Source: Bacteroidales bacterium
Lineage (GTDB): Bacteria > Bacteroidota > Bacteroidia > Bacteroidales > UBA3824
Direction: 5' to 3'
Assembly (NCBI GenBank): GCA_017412115.1
Contig: JAFPYR010000015.1
Coordinates: forward strand, 1 to 57,131
DNA length: 57,131 nt
The notes under the pieces are model-generated. The model saw nothing but the letters and a program-made list of their open reading frames with translations. It ran no database searches and was not told where the DNA came from. Made by a program: the position numbers and the translations under genes. Shown here piece by piece: positions 9,337 to 17,894 of this stretch. How positions within the stretch are numbered: the first letter of the stretch is position 1; each line of letters begins with the position of its first letter.

Positions 9337-9370
9337 GGGGTTGCCTGAAAAAAAGACAACCCCATTTTTT
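9337..9370. terminator. Shared convergent terminator
   Basis: GGGGTTG and CAACCCC form the stem, with A's before and T's after, so it can work in both directions between ddh and the leftward T9SS operon. Confidence 0.78.
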
Positions 9371-9387
9371 TTGTTTTTATTTTTATT

Positions 9388-11109
9388 TTATTTATTTTCT
9401 AATGCTTCAACACGCTTCAAAAGGTCTTCTAATGTTGATTTCAATTCTTCGTTTTCTTTCTTTAATTCTTTTACGGCTTCCGTTAAAACTGGAATTACAC
9501 CAATATAATTCATTGTTTTGTAACCGTTTGAATCCGTTGTAACAAGGTCAGGAAATATTTTTTCAACTTCTTGCGCAATAAAACCGTATTGAAGGTTATC
9601 GCTTGAAGACGGAATTTTTGTTTTATCCCAATAAAATGTTACGCCTCTTAATTTTAATACGTTATCAAGTGCTGTTCCGATTGTATTGACGTTTGTTTTC
9701 AAGCGGGAGTCGGATGTTAATTCAACACCACCCTGTACAAATGCTTTGCCTCCTTCTGTAACATAAAAGGCAGTACTTCTTGCGTCATTTGCAGTTCCGC
9801 TTCCGTTTCCTACAATAAAAAGTGCTGATGTCTCATCAAGCTTATTATATTTTCCGCATACAAACTGTGCTTGCATTTTAGCTTGACTGCCAAGTCCCAT
9901 GGCGGCTGATTGATTTGCTCCGGCATTACAATTATCTCCAACAGCTATAGAGTTGTCGCCAGTTACAGTAGTTGCATTACCAAATGCTATGCTATTTTTT
10001 ATTGATTGAGTATAGATTCCTGTGTTATCACTTCCTCCGGCAATACAATTTTCAACATTATCTCGTAGAACTACAGTACCTAATGCAATATTTCCTGTTG
10101 ATGATGATATTTTATTTGATGAAATTGTTATGTTATCCGAAGTGTTACCTATGTATAAAGAGTAATTTTTTGTCGGCTGAATTTGGTTAGTTCCGTCTAT
10201 TTCCTTCCAAAGGCAGCCTTCTTCGTCCTTGGCTTTAGCTTCCCATTTACTTTTTGATCCGTTATAGGTCATAATCATACCATCTTCTAACGAACTTATG
10301 GCGTTATAATCTGATAACGATGAAAAACTTAATTCTAATTTTGAATTAATCCATTTTGTACCATTGTATTGCAAAAAATTATCTTTTGCCAACGAAGTGA
10401 AATTTATATTCGCTAAATCTTCCAAATTTATCGAACTATTAGTCCACTTTGTACCGTTGTATTTCAAAAAATTATTGTTTGCTGCAGATGAAATTGTTAC
10501 ATCAGTCAAATCACTTAAACTTTCAGCTCCGCCGGTGCTGCCACCTGTGGGTTTATCAACGGCAACCCATTTTCCATTTGTTGCATTCCATGCAAGAATT
10601 TGACCGTCTTCAGGTGTAGCTTCAACGTCTGATAAGTCGTTTAATTTTACGGTATTATCATCGGTCAAACCTTTGGTTTTGTCGCAACTTAAGGCAACCA
10701 ATGAATATGGCACTGCCGAAAATTTACTCTTTCCTAAATCGTTCATACCGTTAAGGAATTCCGATTCTCCGAAATCCGCTCTGACATGAAGATAGTAATA
10801 ACCGTCTGCTACATTAAGCCAATTAATGTTTTGGTAATTACCGAAAACGGGGTTGCCCTTTCCGATTTCTACTGAAAACAATCCGAAATCATTGGTTTGG
10901 GTTTGTTGTAATTCTTGATAAATTTCTGTTTCGTTTTGAAGTACGGTAATTTCTACGGTAATGTCTTTGTTTGCTACCGGCGAACCGTCTTCTGCGTTTA
11001 TAACCGCTTGATAATTAAATGTATTGGGTAAATCATTCTGCGCTTTTATAGCTGAGAATGAAACCAAAAATACACATAACAATATGATTTGTTTAATTTT
11101 CATGGTCAT
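9388..11109 (-). CDS. Secreted tail-fibre-like protein with S74 intramolecular chaperone domain
   Basis: A 573-residue exported protein. A signal peptide (IILLCVFLVSFSAIKAQ) leads into a beta-rich N-terminal domain (to about 140). Repeated segments of the form NNFLKYNGTKWTNS / DNFLQYNGTKWINS follow (about 215-265). YadA-head-like repeats (SIAFGNATTVTGDNSIAVG, SAAMGLGSQAKM) lie at about 370-410. The C-terminal S74 chaperone domain (about 455-573) has SDSRLKTN with the Ser/Lys cleavage dyad, GFIAQEVEKIFPDLV, and a terminal coiled coil. Such domains trimerise the fibre and then cut themselves off. It is last in a tight operon (7 nt after the preceding gene). Two in-frame ATGs (11109 and 11103) are possible starts. 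Confidence 0.85.
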   Translation of the reverse strand: MTMKIKQIILLCVFLVSFSAIKAQNDLPNTFNYQAVINAEDGSPVANKDITVEITVLQNETEIYQELQQTQTNDFGLFSVEIGKGNPVFGNYQNINWLNVADGYYYLHVRADFGESEFLNGMNDLGKSKFSAVPYSLVALSCDKTKGLTDDNTVKLNDLSDVEATPEDGQILAWNATNGKWVAVDKPTGGSTGGAESLSDLTDVTISSAANNNFLKYNGTKWTNSSINLEDLANINFTSLAKDNFLQYNGTKWINSKLELSFSSLSDYNAISSLEDGMIMTYNGSKSKWEAKAKDEEGCLWKEIDGTNQIQPTKNYSLYIGNTSDNITISSNKISSSTGNIALGTVVLRDNVENCIAGGSDNTGIYTQSIKNSIAFGNATTVTGDNSIAVGDNCNAGANQSAAMGLGSQAKMQAQFVCGKYNKLDETSALFIVGNGSGTANDARSTAFYVTEGGKAFVQGGVELTSDSRLKTNVNTIGTALDNVLKLRGVTFYWDKTKIPSSSDNLQYGFIAQEVEKIFPDLVTTDSNGYKTMNYIGVIPVLTEAVKELKKENEELKSTLEDLLKRVEALENK

Positions 11110-11116
11110 AGATTTT

Positions 11117-11620
11117 TTATAGTTTAATAACTTTTATGCTGTGATTATTTTTGCCTAATGACACTTTTATAATGTAGCAGCCTTGTTTGAGGTTTGAGGC
11201 GTTAATTATAATTTCGCCGTTTTCCTCAAGGAAATTGTTGCTCAAATTAGCATTTACAATTTTTCCCGATGCATCAAAAATTCTTACCGTGGGTTTGAAA
11301 TTTTCAAAATTTGTTTTCCCCGAAAATTTCAAACGAAATTCCGATTGAAAAGGATTCGGATATGCAGAAATTTTTAATGACGGAATTTCCTCTTTTTTTT
11401 CGGTTACGGATATGTTTTCAGTGTTTTCTATTTTTTTCATAATAGTTAAACTACCTGACATTCCGATACGTCCGAAACTACTTATATTCTTGTTTTTAAC
11501 GGTAATGCCTATTCCGGAGGTTCCAAGTGAGCTGAGTTTTTGAGCATTAGCCTCAAAACCGCTCAGAATAAACGCCGCCGGAATAAATGCCGTTATCAAG
11601 TATTTCGTTATTGTTTTCAT
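11117..11620 (-). CDS. Small T9SS type A sorting-domain protein
   Basis: A 167-residue exported protein. A signal peptide (about 1-26, ending near FEANAQ) and a short mature region without a recognised domain precede a T9SS type A sorting tail (about 90-167). The tail shows ISAYPNPFQSEFRLKF, VRIFDASGKIV, GEIIINASNLKQGCYIIKV and a basic end. The tail normally directs the protein through the type IX translocon for attachment or release. With only about 65 residues besides signal and tail it may be a small surface subunit. It sits 5 nt after the PorP/SprF gene and 7 nt before the S74 gene. Confidence 0.82.
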   Translation of the reverse strand: MKTITKYLITAFIPAAFILSGFEANAQKLSSLGTSGIGITVKNKNISSFGRIGMSGSLTIMKKIENTENISVTEKKEEIPSLKISAYPNPFQSEFRLKFSGKTNFENFKPTVRIFDASGKIVNANLSNNFLEENGEIIINASNLKQGCYIIKVSLGKNNHSIKVIKL

Positions 11621-11625
11621 TTTCT

Positions 11626-13083
11626 TTAGTCTTTTACTAAATTATCCCTGAAAATGATTACTTTGTTGTTTTCAAATTTGTTTATCGCATTAGAGCCGTA
11701 TTCTTTCACCCTGCCTAATGCTTCAATTTTGTCAGCCGGTATGCCTTTTGAAACAAGATAATCTTTGATAAATTTAGCACGTTTTTGAGCTAATTCAAAA
11801 TTGTATTTTCTTGAACCAGAGGCATCTATTTCTACAATAATCATAATCGGTCGCTTATCTATTTTTTGGAGCATACCTTCACCGAAGTATCTCGTAATAA
11901 GATAATTAATACCGTAATAAGAACCCGGATTGAGATTTGGAGCTTTGTCGGCAAAGCTTACGCACTCAAGCGTTACGTCATGTTCCCATTTGTGATTGGT
12001 GGTGAGATCTTTTTTCTCCTCCGGAATTTCAACTATTTTGGGGCTCGGATTTTTTGAATCTTTTTTGTCGCCTTTGTGGAAAGACCTAATCATGCCTTCA
12101 AGTCTTTGAATTTCATCTTTAAGCTTTTGAATGTCAGGATCTTTCTCCGGCTTGTTCTCGTCCTCAAAATAGAAAATAGTCGGTTCTTTGTGTGTTTTGG
12201 CTTTTGAAATTAAAAATCCTACCGAAACCTCATGCGTTCCGTTGCAAGATTTTGCAATATCAGAAGTGCCTAATTCGTATTGGTAATTAACTGCTATTCT
12301 GCCTCTTGCAGAAAATCCCGCTCCAAGGCCTATCCAATTTTCGCTGCAATAACTCAAATTAATCCACGCTCTTTTGTTGTATTTTACAGCGAAAGAGCCA
12401 CGCCAAGAGAGTGCGCTGTTGCCAAGAGCGTAACAAACGTCAGCAGCGGGAGTAAATTCCCATGAATTACCTTGAAAAGTGTAAGAGAGTGCTCCGAAAA
12501 TTTCTCGATCCGTGTTTATAATTCCGTTCTGAAATTTTAAATCCTGACAAATCAATCTTGGAGCGTATACGCTGAAATAAAACTCTTTAGCATGAAACAT
12601 AAGAGAAAATCCAGCGTCAAAACCTGTTCCCGAAAGTCCTGCTTCGTTCGACAAAATAGGATCGGTTGCAGAGCCGAAGGTTTTAGCATTCGCCAAATCA
12701 AACGCAGAGCGCACGAGCGAGGGCGTAACGGCAAAACTTAAACCCGTAGCATCAGAAAATTTCAAATGGTAAGCGTAAGTCAAACCTGCAAAAATATTGT
12801 TGAAATTACCTGATTTTTCGTTGATTATCTGAACGCCGAATCCCATGTTTTCGCCTAAACGTCCGTTAGCGTCAGCCGTCAAAAGTTTGGTTGCTCCTTC
12901 AATTCCCGCCATAAAACTACGGTAGCCGACAAATCCTTCGGCATTTTCGTTGAAACCGGCAAAAGCCGGAGCTACGGAAAAGCGGTTGATATAACTCTGA
13001 CCCGCTGCCGTTAAATATTGTGCATCAGCATTGTTAGAAATTAGTCCTAATGCCGCCGCTAAAACTAATATTTTTTTCTTCAT
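11626..13083 (-). CDS. PorP/SprF family T9SS outer-membrane protein with C-terminal OmpA-like domain
   Basis: The chosen start (Met at 13083) gives 485 residues and places the signal peptide KKKILVLAAALGLISNNADA at the N-terminus; an upstream in-frame ATG at 13119 would add 12 polar residues. Residues about 20-290 form a PorP/SprF-type barrel (YINRFSVAPAFAGFNENAEGFVGYR, MGFGVQIINEKSGNFN, SAFDLANAKTFGSATDP). A charged coiled-coil linker follows (about 310-345), then an OmpA-like region (IMIIVEIDASGSRKYNFELAQKRA, SKGIPADKIEALGRV). The OmpA part keeps Asp and Arg of the peptidoglycan-binding pattern but ends in NNKVIIF rather than NRRVE. PorP/SprF proteins are partners of CHU_C-tailed cargo, and such a gene precedes it by 16 nt. 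Confidence 0.86.
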   Translation of the reverse strand: MKKKILVLAAALGLISNNADAQYLTAAGQSYINRFSVAPAFAGFNENAEGFVGYRSFMAGIEGATKLLTADANGRLGENMGFGVQIINEKSGNFNNIFAGLTYAYHLKFSDATGLSFAVTPSLVRSAFDLANAKTFGSATDPILSNEAGLSGTGFDAGFSLMFHAKEFYFSVYAPRLICQDLKFQNGIINTDREIFGALSYTFQGNSWEFTPAADVCYALGNSALSWRGSFAVKYNKRAWINLSYCSENWIGLGAGFSARGRIAVNYQYELGTSDIAKSCNGTHEVSVGFLISKAKTHKEPTIFYFEDENKPEKDPDIQKLKDEIQRLEGMIRSFHKGDKKDSKNPSPKIVEIPEEKKDLTTNHKWEHDVTLECVSFADKAPNLNPGSYYGINYLITRYFGEGMLQKIDKRPIMIIVEIDASGSRKYNFELAQKRAKFIKDYLVSKGIPADKIEALGRVKEYGSNAINKFENNKVIIFRDNLVKD

Positions 13084-13099
13084 GGTTTTCTTCTCTCTT

Positions 13100-13987
13100 T
13101 TATCTGATAATATCAACAAAACCTGTAACGCCTTTGCGTCCTAAAGTTTTGATTACATAATAATAAGTGCCTGCAAAAAGTTCGTTGCCATTATCGTCCA
13201 AACCTTTGAAACCGTCAGTATTTGTGTAGTTGTTGTTTTCGTAGACGAGTTTTCCGCGTTTGTCAAAAACTTTTACGATGCACGGATTTTCGTATTCGGA
13301 AACATCTTCGATGCAGAGTACCTCGTTAATGCCGTCGTTGTTAGGGGTTATGACATTGTTCAAAACGTTGATAACGGTTAAATTTTCGTCTTCGTTTTTG
13401 ACATTGTATTTTACCGAAATCGATTCGCTTGTTTTGCAACTGCCGATTGCTGCGGTAACTTTGTATTCACCCGACTCCATATAATAAAGTGTTGAAGCGG
13501 TGTTTTGTAATTCCGTTTCTTCGCCTTTGCGGTTTACGGAATACCAAGTGTAAGAGCTTGCGTTAGAGCTCGTTGCTGTGATGAGTGCTGTTTTAGGCTC
13601 GTCTTCAAGCATTAAATCCGGAGTCTCGCCTATACTAATTTCCATGGCTTGAGTGGTCTGACCTTCGGGATCTTTAGGGTCGCCATCGCCTTCGTACCAA
13701 GTATAATATTTTACCGTATATTCGCCTTTTTCCAAATATATATGCTCAAGTTTTTGACTTACATCGGTGATATAACTGTATATTTCTTCACCGTTTTTTG
13801 TATCACCGAACCATATTTTAACAAATTTTATGGGCGTATGTTCGGCTTTAATCGAAAATGTTAAAGTCTCTCCCATACAAGCCTCGTTTTTGTCTACGGC
13901 GATTTCCGGCTTTTCTTGTGCAAAAGAATTCATTGACAGAGCACACGAAATTACCAAAGACGGTAAAAATGTTTTAAAAAATTTCAT
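13100..13987 (-). CDS. T9SS cargo with gliding-motility-associated C-terminal domain (CHU_C)
   Basis: A 295-residue exported protein with a signal peptide ending near NSFAQ. A PKD-like beta-sandwich domain (about 30-120; CMGETLTFSIKAEH, EKGEYTVKYYTWYEGDG) and a second Ig-like domain (about 125-195) come next. The type B sorting tail starts at about 205, with VITPNNDGINEVLCIEDV, IVKVFDKRGKLVYENNNYTNTDGFKG and NELFAGTYYYVIK. Type B tails are secreted through T9SS and need a PorP/SprF partner, which is the next gene. It is the first gene of this four-gene leftward operon. No strong TAnnTTTG box was found just upstream. Confidence 0.87.
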   Translation of the reverse strand: MKFFKTFLPSLVISCALSMNSFAQEKPEIAVDKNEACMGETLTFSIKAEHTPIKFVKIWFGDTKNGEEIYSYITDVSQKLEHIYLEKGEYTVKYYTWYEGDGDPKDPEGQTTQAMEISIGETPDLMLEDEPKTALITATSSNASSYTWYSVNRKGEETELQNTASTLYYMESGEYKVTAAIGSCKTSESISVKYNVKNEDENLTVINVLNNVITPNNDGINEVLCIEDVSEYENPCIVKVFDKRGKLVYENNNYTNTDGFKGLDDNGNELFAGTYYYVIKTLGRKGVTGFVDIIR

Positions 13988-14053
13988 TTTTTTATAGTAT
14001 TATTGGTTTTCTGTACATAAAACAATAAAAATGCCAAATTTGTTGCATTAATT

Positions 14054-14914
14054 TTAGTAACTATTTCTGCGAAAATATATTGTGCCTTGCTTTGAAAAGT
14101 TTGAAGCTATCGGACCTATGATACCCTCATGTCTGCCTATTATAAGGCAACCTTTTGACGTTAAATTGTCATAAAAGAAACTCAAAACCTTGTTTTGAAG
14201 GTTGTGGTTAAAATATATTAAAACATTGCGGCAGAGAATAATATCAAAATTCTGTGCGAAAATGTTTTTGCAACTTACCAAATCGTGTTTTATAAAAAGC
14301 GGCTTTTCGATAAGAAAATCTTTCATTCTGACAAAATCTTTGAATTTGTTGATTTCCATATAATTTTTTATATCCACGCTTGGATAATATTTTTTCATAT
14401 CTTCGTTTTGGTTGAGAGCCTTGTCGAAATTTTCGATGTATTCGTTGATTTCGTGGTATTTGTATTTGCCTGACATTGCGGTATTTAATACGGTTTGATT
14501 GATGTCAGAGGCATAAATAGTGGCTTTTTCCAAAAGGTTCATCTCGCTTAGTAATATCATCAAAGAATACACCTCAAGACCGTTGCTACAGCCTGCGTGC
14601 CAGATATTTATGGATTTTTGTCTGGCAAAATTCAACTCGATAGCTTTTCTAACGGAATACCACGTTTCGGGATCGCGGAAAAGTTCGGTTGTATTTACAG
14701 TAATATTTCTTACGACTTTATCCAAATAATTGTAGTCTTTTTGCAGGTTGGTTACAAGGGAGTCGAAAGTAATTCCTTCGTCTGTTAAAATTTTTTCAAT
14801 CCTGCGGTAAAAACTGTTATATGAATAGTCGGAAAAGTCGTAGGACGACACTTTTTTTATAGTATCCTGCAACAAATGTATGTCTTTTTCCGATAATTGC
14901 GTGTTTTGTTCCAT
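14054..14914 (-). CDS. CheR family SAM-dependent protein methyltransferase
   Basis: A 286-residue cytosolic methyltransferase. The N-terminal all-helical CheR domain covers about 1-75, and the SAM-binding Rossmann domain starts at about 95. Motif I reads NIWHAGCSNGLEVYSL (CheR usually has AxCSxGEEPYSL), and FDIILCRNVLIYFNHNLQ is the typical motif near 225-240. The second Glu-Glu of the usual GEE is GLE here. It stands alone: no chemoreceptor, CheA or CheW gene is in the window. It is divergent from the GAF/PAS sensor at 15246, which it may serve. Confidence 0.88.
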   Translation of the reverse strand: MEQNTQLSEKDIHLLQDTIKKVSSYDFSDYSYNSFYRRIEKILTDEGITFDSLVTNLQKDYNYLDKVVRNITVNTTELFRDPETWYSVRKAIELNFARQKSINIWHAGCSNGLEVYSLMILLSEMNLLEKATIYASDINQTVLNTAMSGKYKYHEINEYIENFDKALNQNEDMKKYYPSVDIKNYMEINKFKDFVRMKDFLIEKPLFIKHDLVSCKNIFAQNFDIILCRNVLIYFNHNLQNKVLSFFYDNLTSKGCLIIGRHEGIIGPIASNFSKQGTIYFRRNSY

Positions 14915-15245
14915 TGAAAAAACTTGTTACTAAAGAAAATGCAAAGTAAATGATTTTTATTATAAAATCCTAACAAAAAACGTAAAAACAAAAAAAACTT
15001 CACGTAAAGTTTCGGCATATTTTTTGATTTTACCTAAAGGATGAAAACTTATGCTAAAATAATCTTAAAATAAAATTTACTTTATAATTTTTTGATTATC
15101 AAGTATTAATAAAAAAATCCGTGCTTTTTGTAAAAATTTACAGCAAAAAGTGCTGAAAACTCAAAAAATATATGTAAATTTGACCTTTAGGATTTTTAAC
15201 GTAAACGAATACTAAAATTAAAACAAAATACATTAAGTCGGTAGG
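14915..15245. other. AT-rich divergent intergenic region
   Basis: These 331 bp hold no plausible gene. They contain the promoter-like box TAAATTTG at 15175 for the rightward gene and TTACTTTG (near-consensus, reverse strand, 14942-14949) for the CheR gene. Short near-repeats (ACCTAAAGGATG and ACCTTTAGGAT) are present. Nothing else stands out. Confidence 0.6.
15175..15182 (+). promoter_or_regulatory. Putative -7 box (TAAATTTG)
   Basis: It matches TAnnTTTG and lies 63 nt upstream of the GAF/PAS protein start. It probably drives the signalling cluster. Confidence 0.5.
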
Positions 15246-17822
15246 ATGGAAATGATACGTCAAATATTTGATAGAATGAACTTTAGGAGCAAAATGATCC
15301 TATTGTTTTCGTTTTGTTCCGCTTATATTGTATTCTTCGGCGTGTATGTATTTTTTTCGGCGGGCAAGTTAAGAAATGACGTTGAAAGTTTTACTTCGTA
15401 TCAAGCGGGCGGTATTTATCCGCTTTTCGGTTTGACGGAAGATATTTATTCGCTTGTTATCCAAAACCACGCAATTATAGAGAATCAGACGGACGTTGTC
15501 GTTATTCAAAGGCATCACAATAAATTCAATCAGTTTTATGAGGTAAGGCTCAAGGAATACGAAAACACTCTGAAAGTTGCTCAAGAATTGAAACTTTTGG
15601 ATAAGTTTAAGTCAGAATTCGTTATTTATCAAAATGTTAATAAAGATATTATTCGTTTGATGATTAACGGTAGGGCTGAGGCGGCACGCGAACTTTTGTC
15701 CGTAAAAGAAATAAGTGCATTCGAGCAGATGCGAAAAACTCTTGATCAAATGTATCTTACTCATCAGAAAGATTTGGTTGCTGGTGAGCAAGCTTTGAGA
15801 GAGGAAATTTCGAAAATGCGTTTGACAGTAGGGCTTTTGTCTATTCCGCTTCTTTTGGTGGTTGTTTTGATAGGGTTTTACATTTGGAAATCTCTCAAAG
15901 GGATTTATATGCGGATGGAAAGTTTTATTTCGCAACTTAGTTTGGGTGTTGTTCCCGATTACGAGTTGCCTGAGGATAAAACGGAATTTGGCAGAATCAG
16001 CAAAAATATTAACGGTACGGCGCGTTTGTTTAAACGTCTTACTGAATTTTCAAACGAGATTTCAAAAGGTATTTACACCACCGAGGCGGGTATTCAGGCG
16101 CCGGACGGGTCAATGGCAAAAAGTCTTATTGACCTTCGTAACCGATTGTCTGACACCGAAAAAGAGCAGAAAAAACGTCGCACGGAAGACGAACAACGTA
16201 ACTGGACAACGCAAGGTCTTGCTAAATTCGGTGATATTATGCGACATTCAAACGATAATATCAACACGCTTTCGGACGAGGTTATAAAAAATCTTGTACA
16301 TTATATAGGTGCAAGTCAGGGCGGACTTTTCTCTTTGGACGACAGCGATTCTAAGAAAGTCTATTTGGAGATGGTTTCGGCTTTTGCATACGACAGAAAG
16401 AAGTTTTTAACAAGGCGGATTGCTTTGGGTGATGGTTTAATCGGTGTTTGTGCGTTGGAGAAAAACACTATTTATATTACTGACGTTCCCGCTGATTATA
16501 TGGAAATAGAATCTGGCTTGGGCGATTCCAAACCAAAAAGCCTTCTTATTGTGCCTTTGAAATCAGAGGACAGAATTTTGGGCGTGATAGAGTTGGCATC
16601 GTTTAATTTGTTCAGACCTTTTGAAATTCAGTTTGTTGAGCAGTTAGGCGACTCGATAGCCTCAACCTTGGCATCACTTAGAATTAATACAAGAACGGCC
16701 GAACTTTTGGCAGAATCTCAGAAAAAATCTGATGAATTGGCAGTCCGTGAGGTTGAGTTAAGAAAGACGATGGACGAGGTTACCGTTGCAAGGGACGAAT
16801 CTCAGCGCAGGGAGGCGGAAATGGCCGGTATTCTTTCTGCTGTCGATGAGACCCTTCTTAAGGCCGAACTTGATCCGGAAGGAAAATTTGAGTCTGCAAA
16901 CCAAAAATTTCTTTCTGCTTTGGGTTACCGAAAAGACGAACTCGTGGGCAGAAATGTCAAAACAATTCTTGACGATAAGTATTTGGAGAATTTTGACATT
17001 GTTTGGCAAAACATTTGTGCGGGTCAGTCGTATCAGAATACGATTAACCAAAAGAATAAAAACGGAGAAGTTGTTTGGTTGTTAGCTCAGTTTACACCGA
17101 TTTTTGACCAAAAAGGCAACGTTACCAAAGTCCTTTACATGGCAAACGATATTACCGAGCAACAGATTACCGAGGAAAAGAACAAGCGACTCTTGGCGGA
17201 AAGTACCGAAAAAGCCGAAATGCTTATGGCAACTCAGGAAAGTATGGCTAAAAACCGTATTGAAATGGTTTCCGTGATGACGGCTATTAACGAAACGCTT
17301 ATGAAAGCGGAATATTCCGTAGAAGGTAACTTGTTGGCTGCCAATCAAAAACACATCAAGACCATGGGTTATGATTTTGAGCAGCAAAAAGGCAAAAACA
17401 TTTTAACGTTTATTCCCGATGAAGAAATTGTGGAATTTAAGGCATTATGGCAAAATGTTTGTGAAGGTAATTTACACCAGATGACCGTAAAACGTAAAAG
17501 TAAACTCACGGGGCATGATATTTGGTTGATTAACCAGTATACGCCCGTTAAAGATACACAGGGAAAGGTTTTCAAGGTTCTTTACACCGCTTTTGATATC
17601 ACGGCTCACAAGGAGATTGAGGAGCAGGCGATGAGACAAGTGGAAACGTTGAGAAAACAAAATTCAGAACTTGCTTCGCAGTTGGAGACAACGAAAGTAA
17701 GAGAATCTTCTTTGAAAACTCAACTCGGTGAATTAGAGAAAGTTAACAGCCTTGCCGAAAATTCACGGCAATCCTCTATTGACGAAAAATATCGCAATTG
17801 GCTGAAGAGTTTAGACAATTAA
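15246..17822 (+). CDS. Membrane sensor with HAMP-like, GAF and two PAS domains, no output domain
   Basis: An 858-residue membrane protein. TM1 (about 17-37) and TM2 (about 198-218) enclose a helical periplasmic four-helix-bundle-like sensor. HAMP-like helices follow (about 220-310), then a GAF domain (about 325-490), a coiled coil, PAS1 (about 525-645), PAS2 (about 665-790) and a long C-terminal coiled coil. No histidine kinase, GGDEF, phosphatase or MCP signalling domain is visible and the frame ends cleanly, so it must signal through partners. Its GAF resembles that of the next protein (NWTTQGLAKFGDI versus NWIAKGKEIIGDI). The next gene starts 72 nt later. The likely partners are that SpoIIE phosphatase or the divergent CheR. 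Confidence 0.82.
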   Translation: MEMIRQIFDRMNFRSKMILLFSFCSAYIVFFGVYVFFSAGKLRNDVESFTSYQAGGIYPLFGLTEDIYSLVIQNHAIIENQTDVVVIQRHHNKFNQFYEVRLKEYENTLKVAQELKLLDKFKSEFVIYQNVNKDIIRLMINGRAEAARELLSVKEISAFEQMRKTLDQMYLTHQKDLVAGEQALREEISKMRLTVGLLSIPLLLVVVLIGFYIWKSLKGIYMRMESFISQLSLGVVPDYELPEDKTEFGRISKNINGTARLFKRLTEFSNEISKGIYTTEAGIQAPDGSMAKSLIDLRNRLSDTEKEQKKRRTEDEQRNWTTQGLAKFGDIMRHSNDNINTLSDEVIKNLVHYIGASQGGLFSLDDSDSKKVYLEMVSAFAYDRKKFLTRRIALGDGLIGVCALEKNTIYITDVPADYMEIESGLGDSKPKSLLIVPLKSEDRILGVIELASFNLFRPFEIQFVEQLGDSIASTLASLRINTRTAELLAESQKKSDELAVREVELRKTMDEVTVARDESQRREAEMAGILSAVDETLLKAELDPEGKFESANQKFLSALGYRKDELVGRNVKTILDDKYLENFDIVWQNICAGQSYQNTINQKNKNGEVVWLLAQFTPIFDQKGNVTKVLYMANDITEQQITEEKNKRLLAESTEKAEMLMATQESMAKNRIEMVSVMTAINETLMKAEYSVEGNLLAANQKHIKTMGYDFEQQKGKNILTFIPDEEIVEFKALWQNVCEGNLHQMTVKRKSKLTGHDIWLINQYTPVKDTQGKVFKVLYTAFDITAHKEIEEQAMRQVETLRKQNSELASQLETTKVRESSLKTQLGELEKVNSLAENSRQSSIDEKYRNWLKSLDN

Positions 17823-17894
17823 AGAAAAAATAAAGAGGAAAAATTTGAAAATTTGAATATAATCTGTATTTTAGCAACTGTATTTTAACGAAAA

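Noticed and set aside
9388..11109. Prophage tail-fibre gene
   Set aside because: It has a signal peptide and sits in a T9SS operon; no capsid, portal, terminase, tail or integrase gene is in the window.
13084..13119. Upstream ATG of the PorP/SprF gene
   Set aside because: It would put 12 charged residues before the signal peptide and overlap the preceding gene; the inner ATG has a purine-rich stretch upstream.
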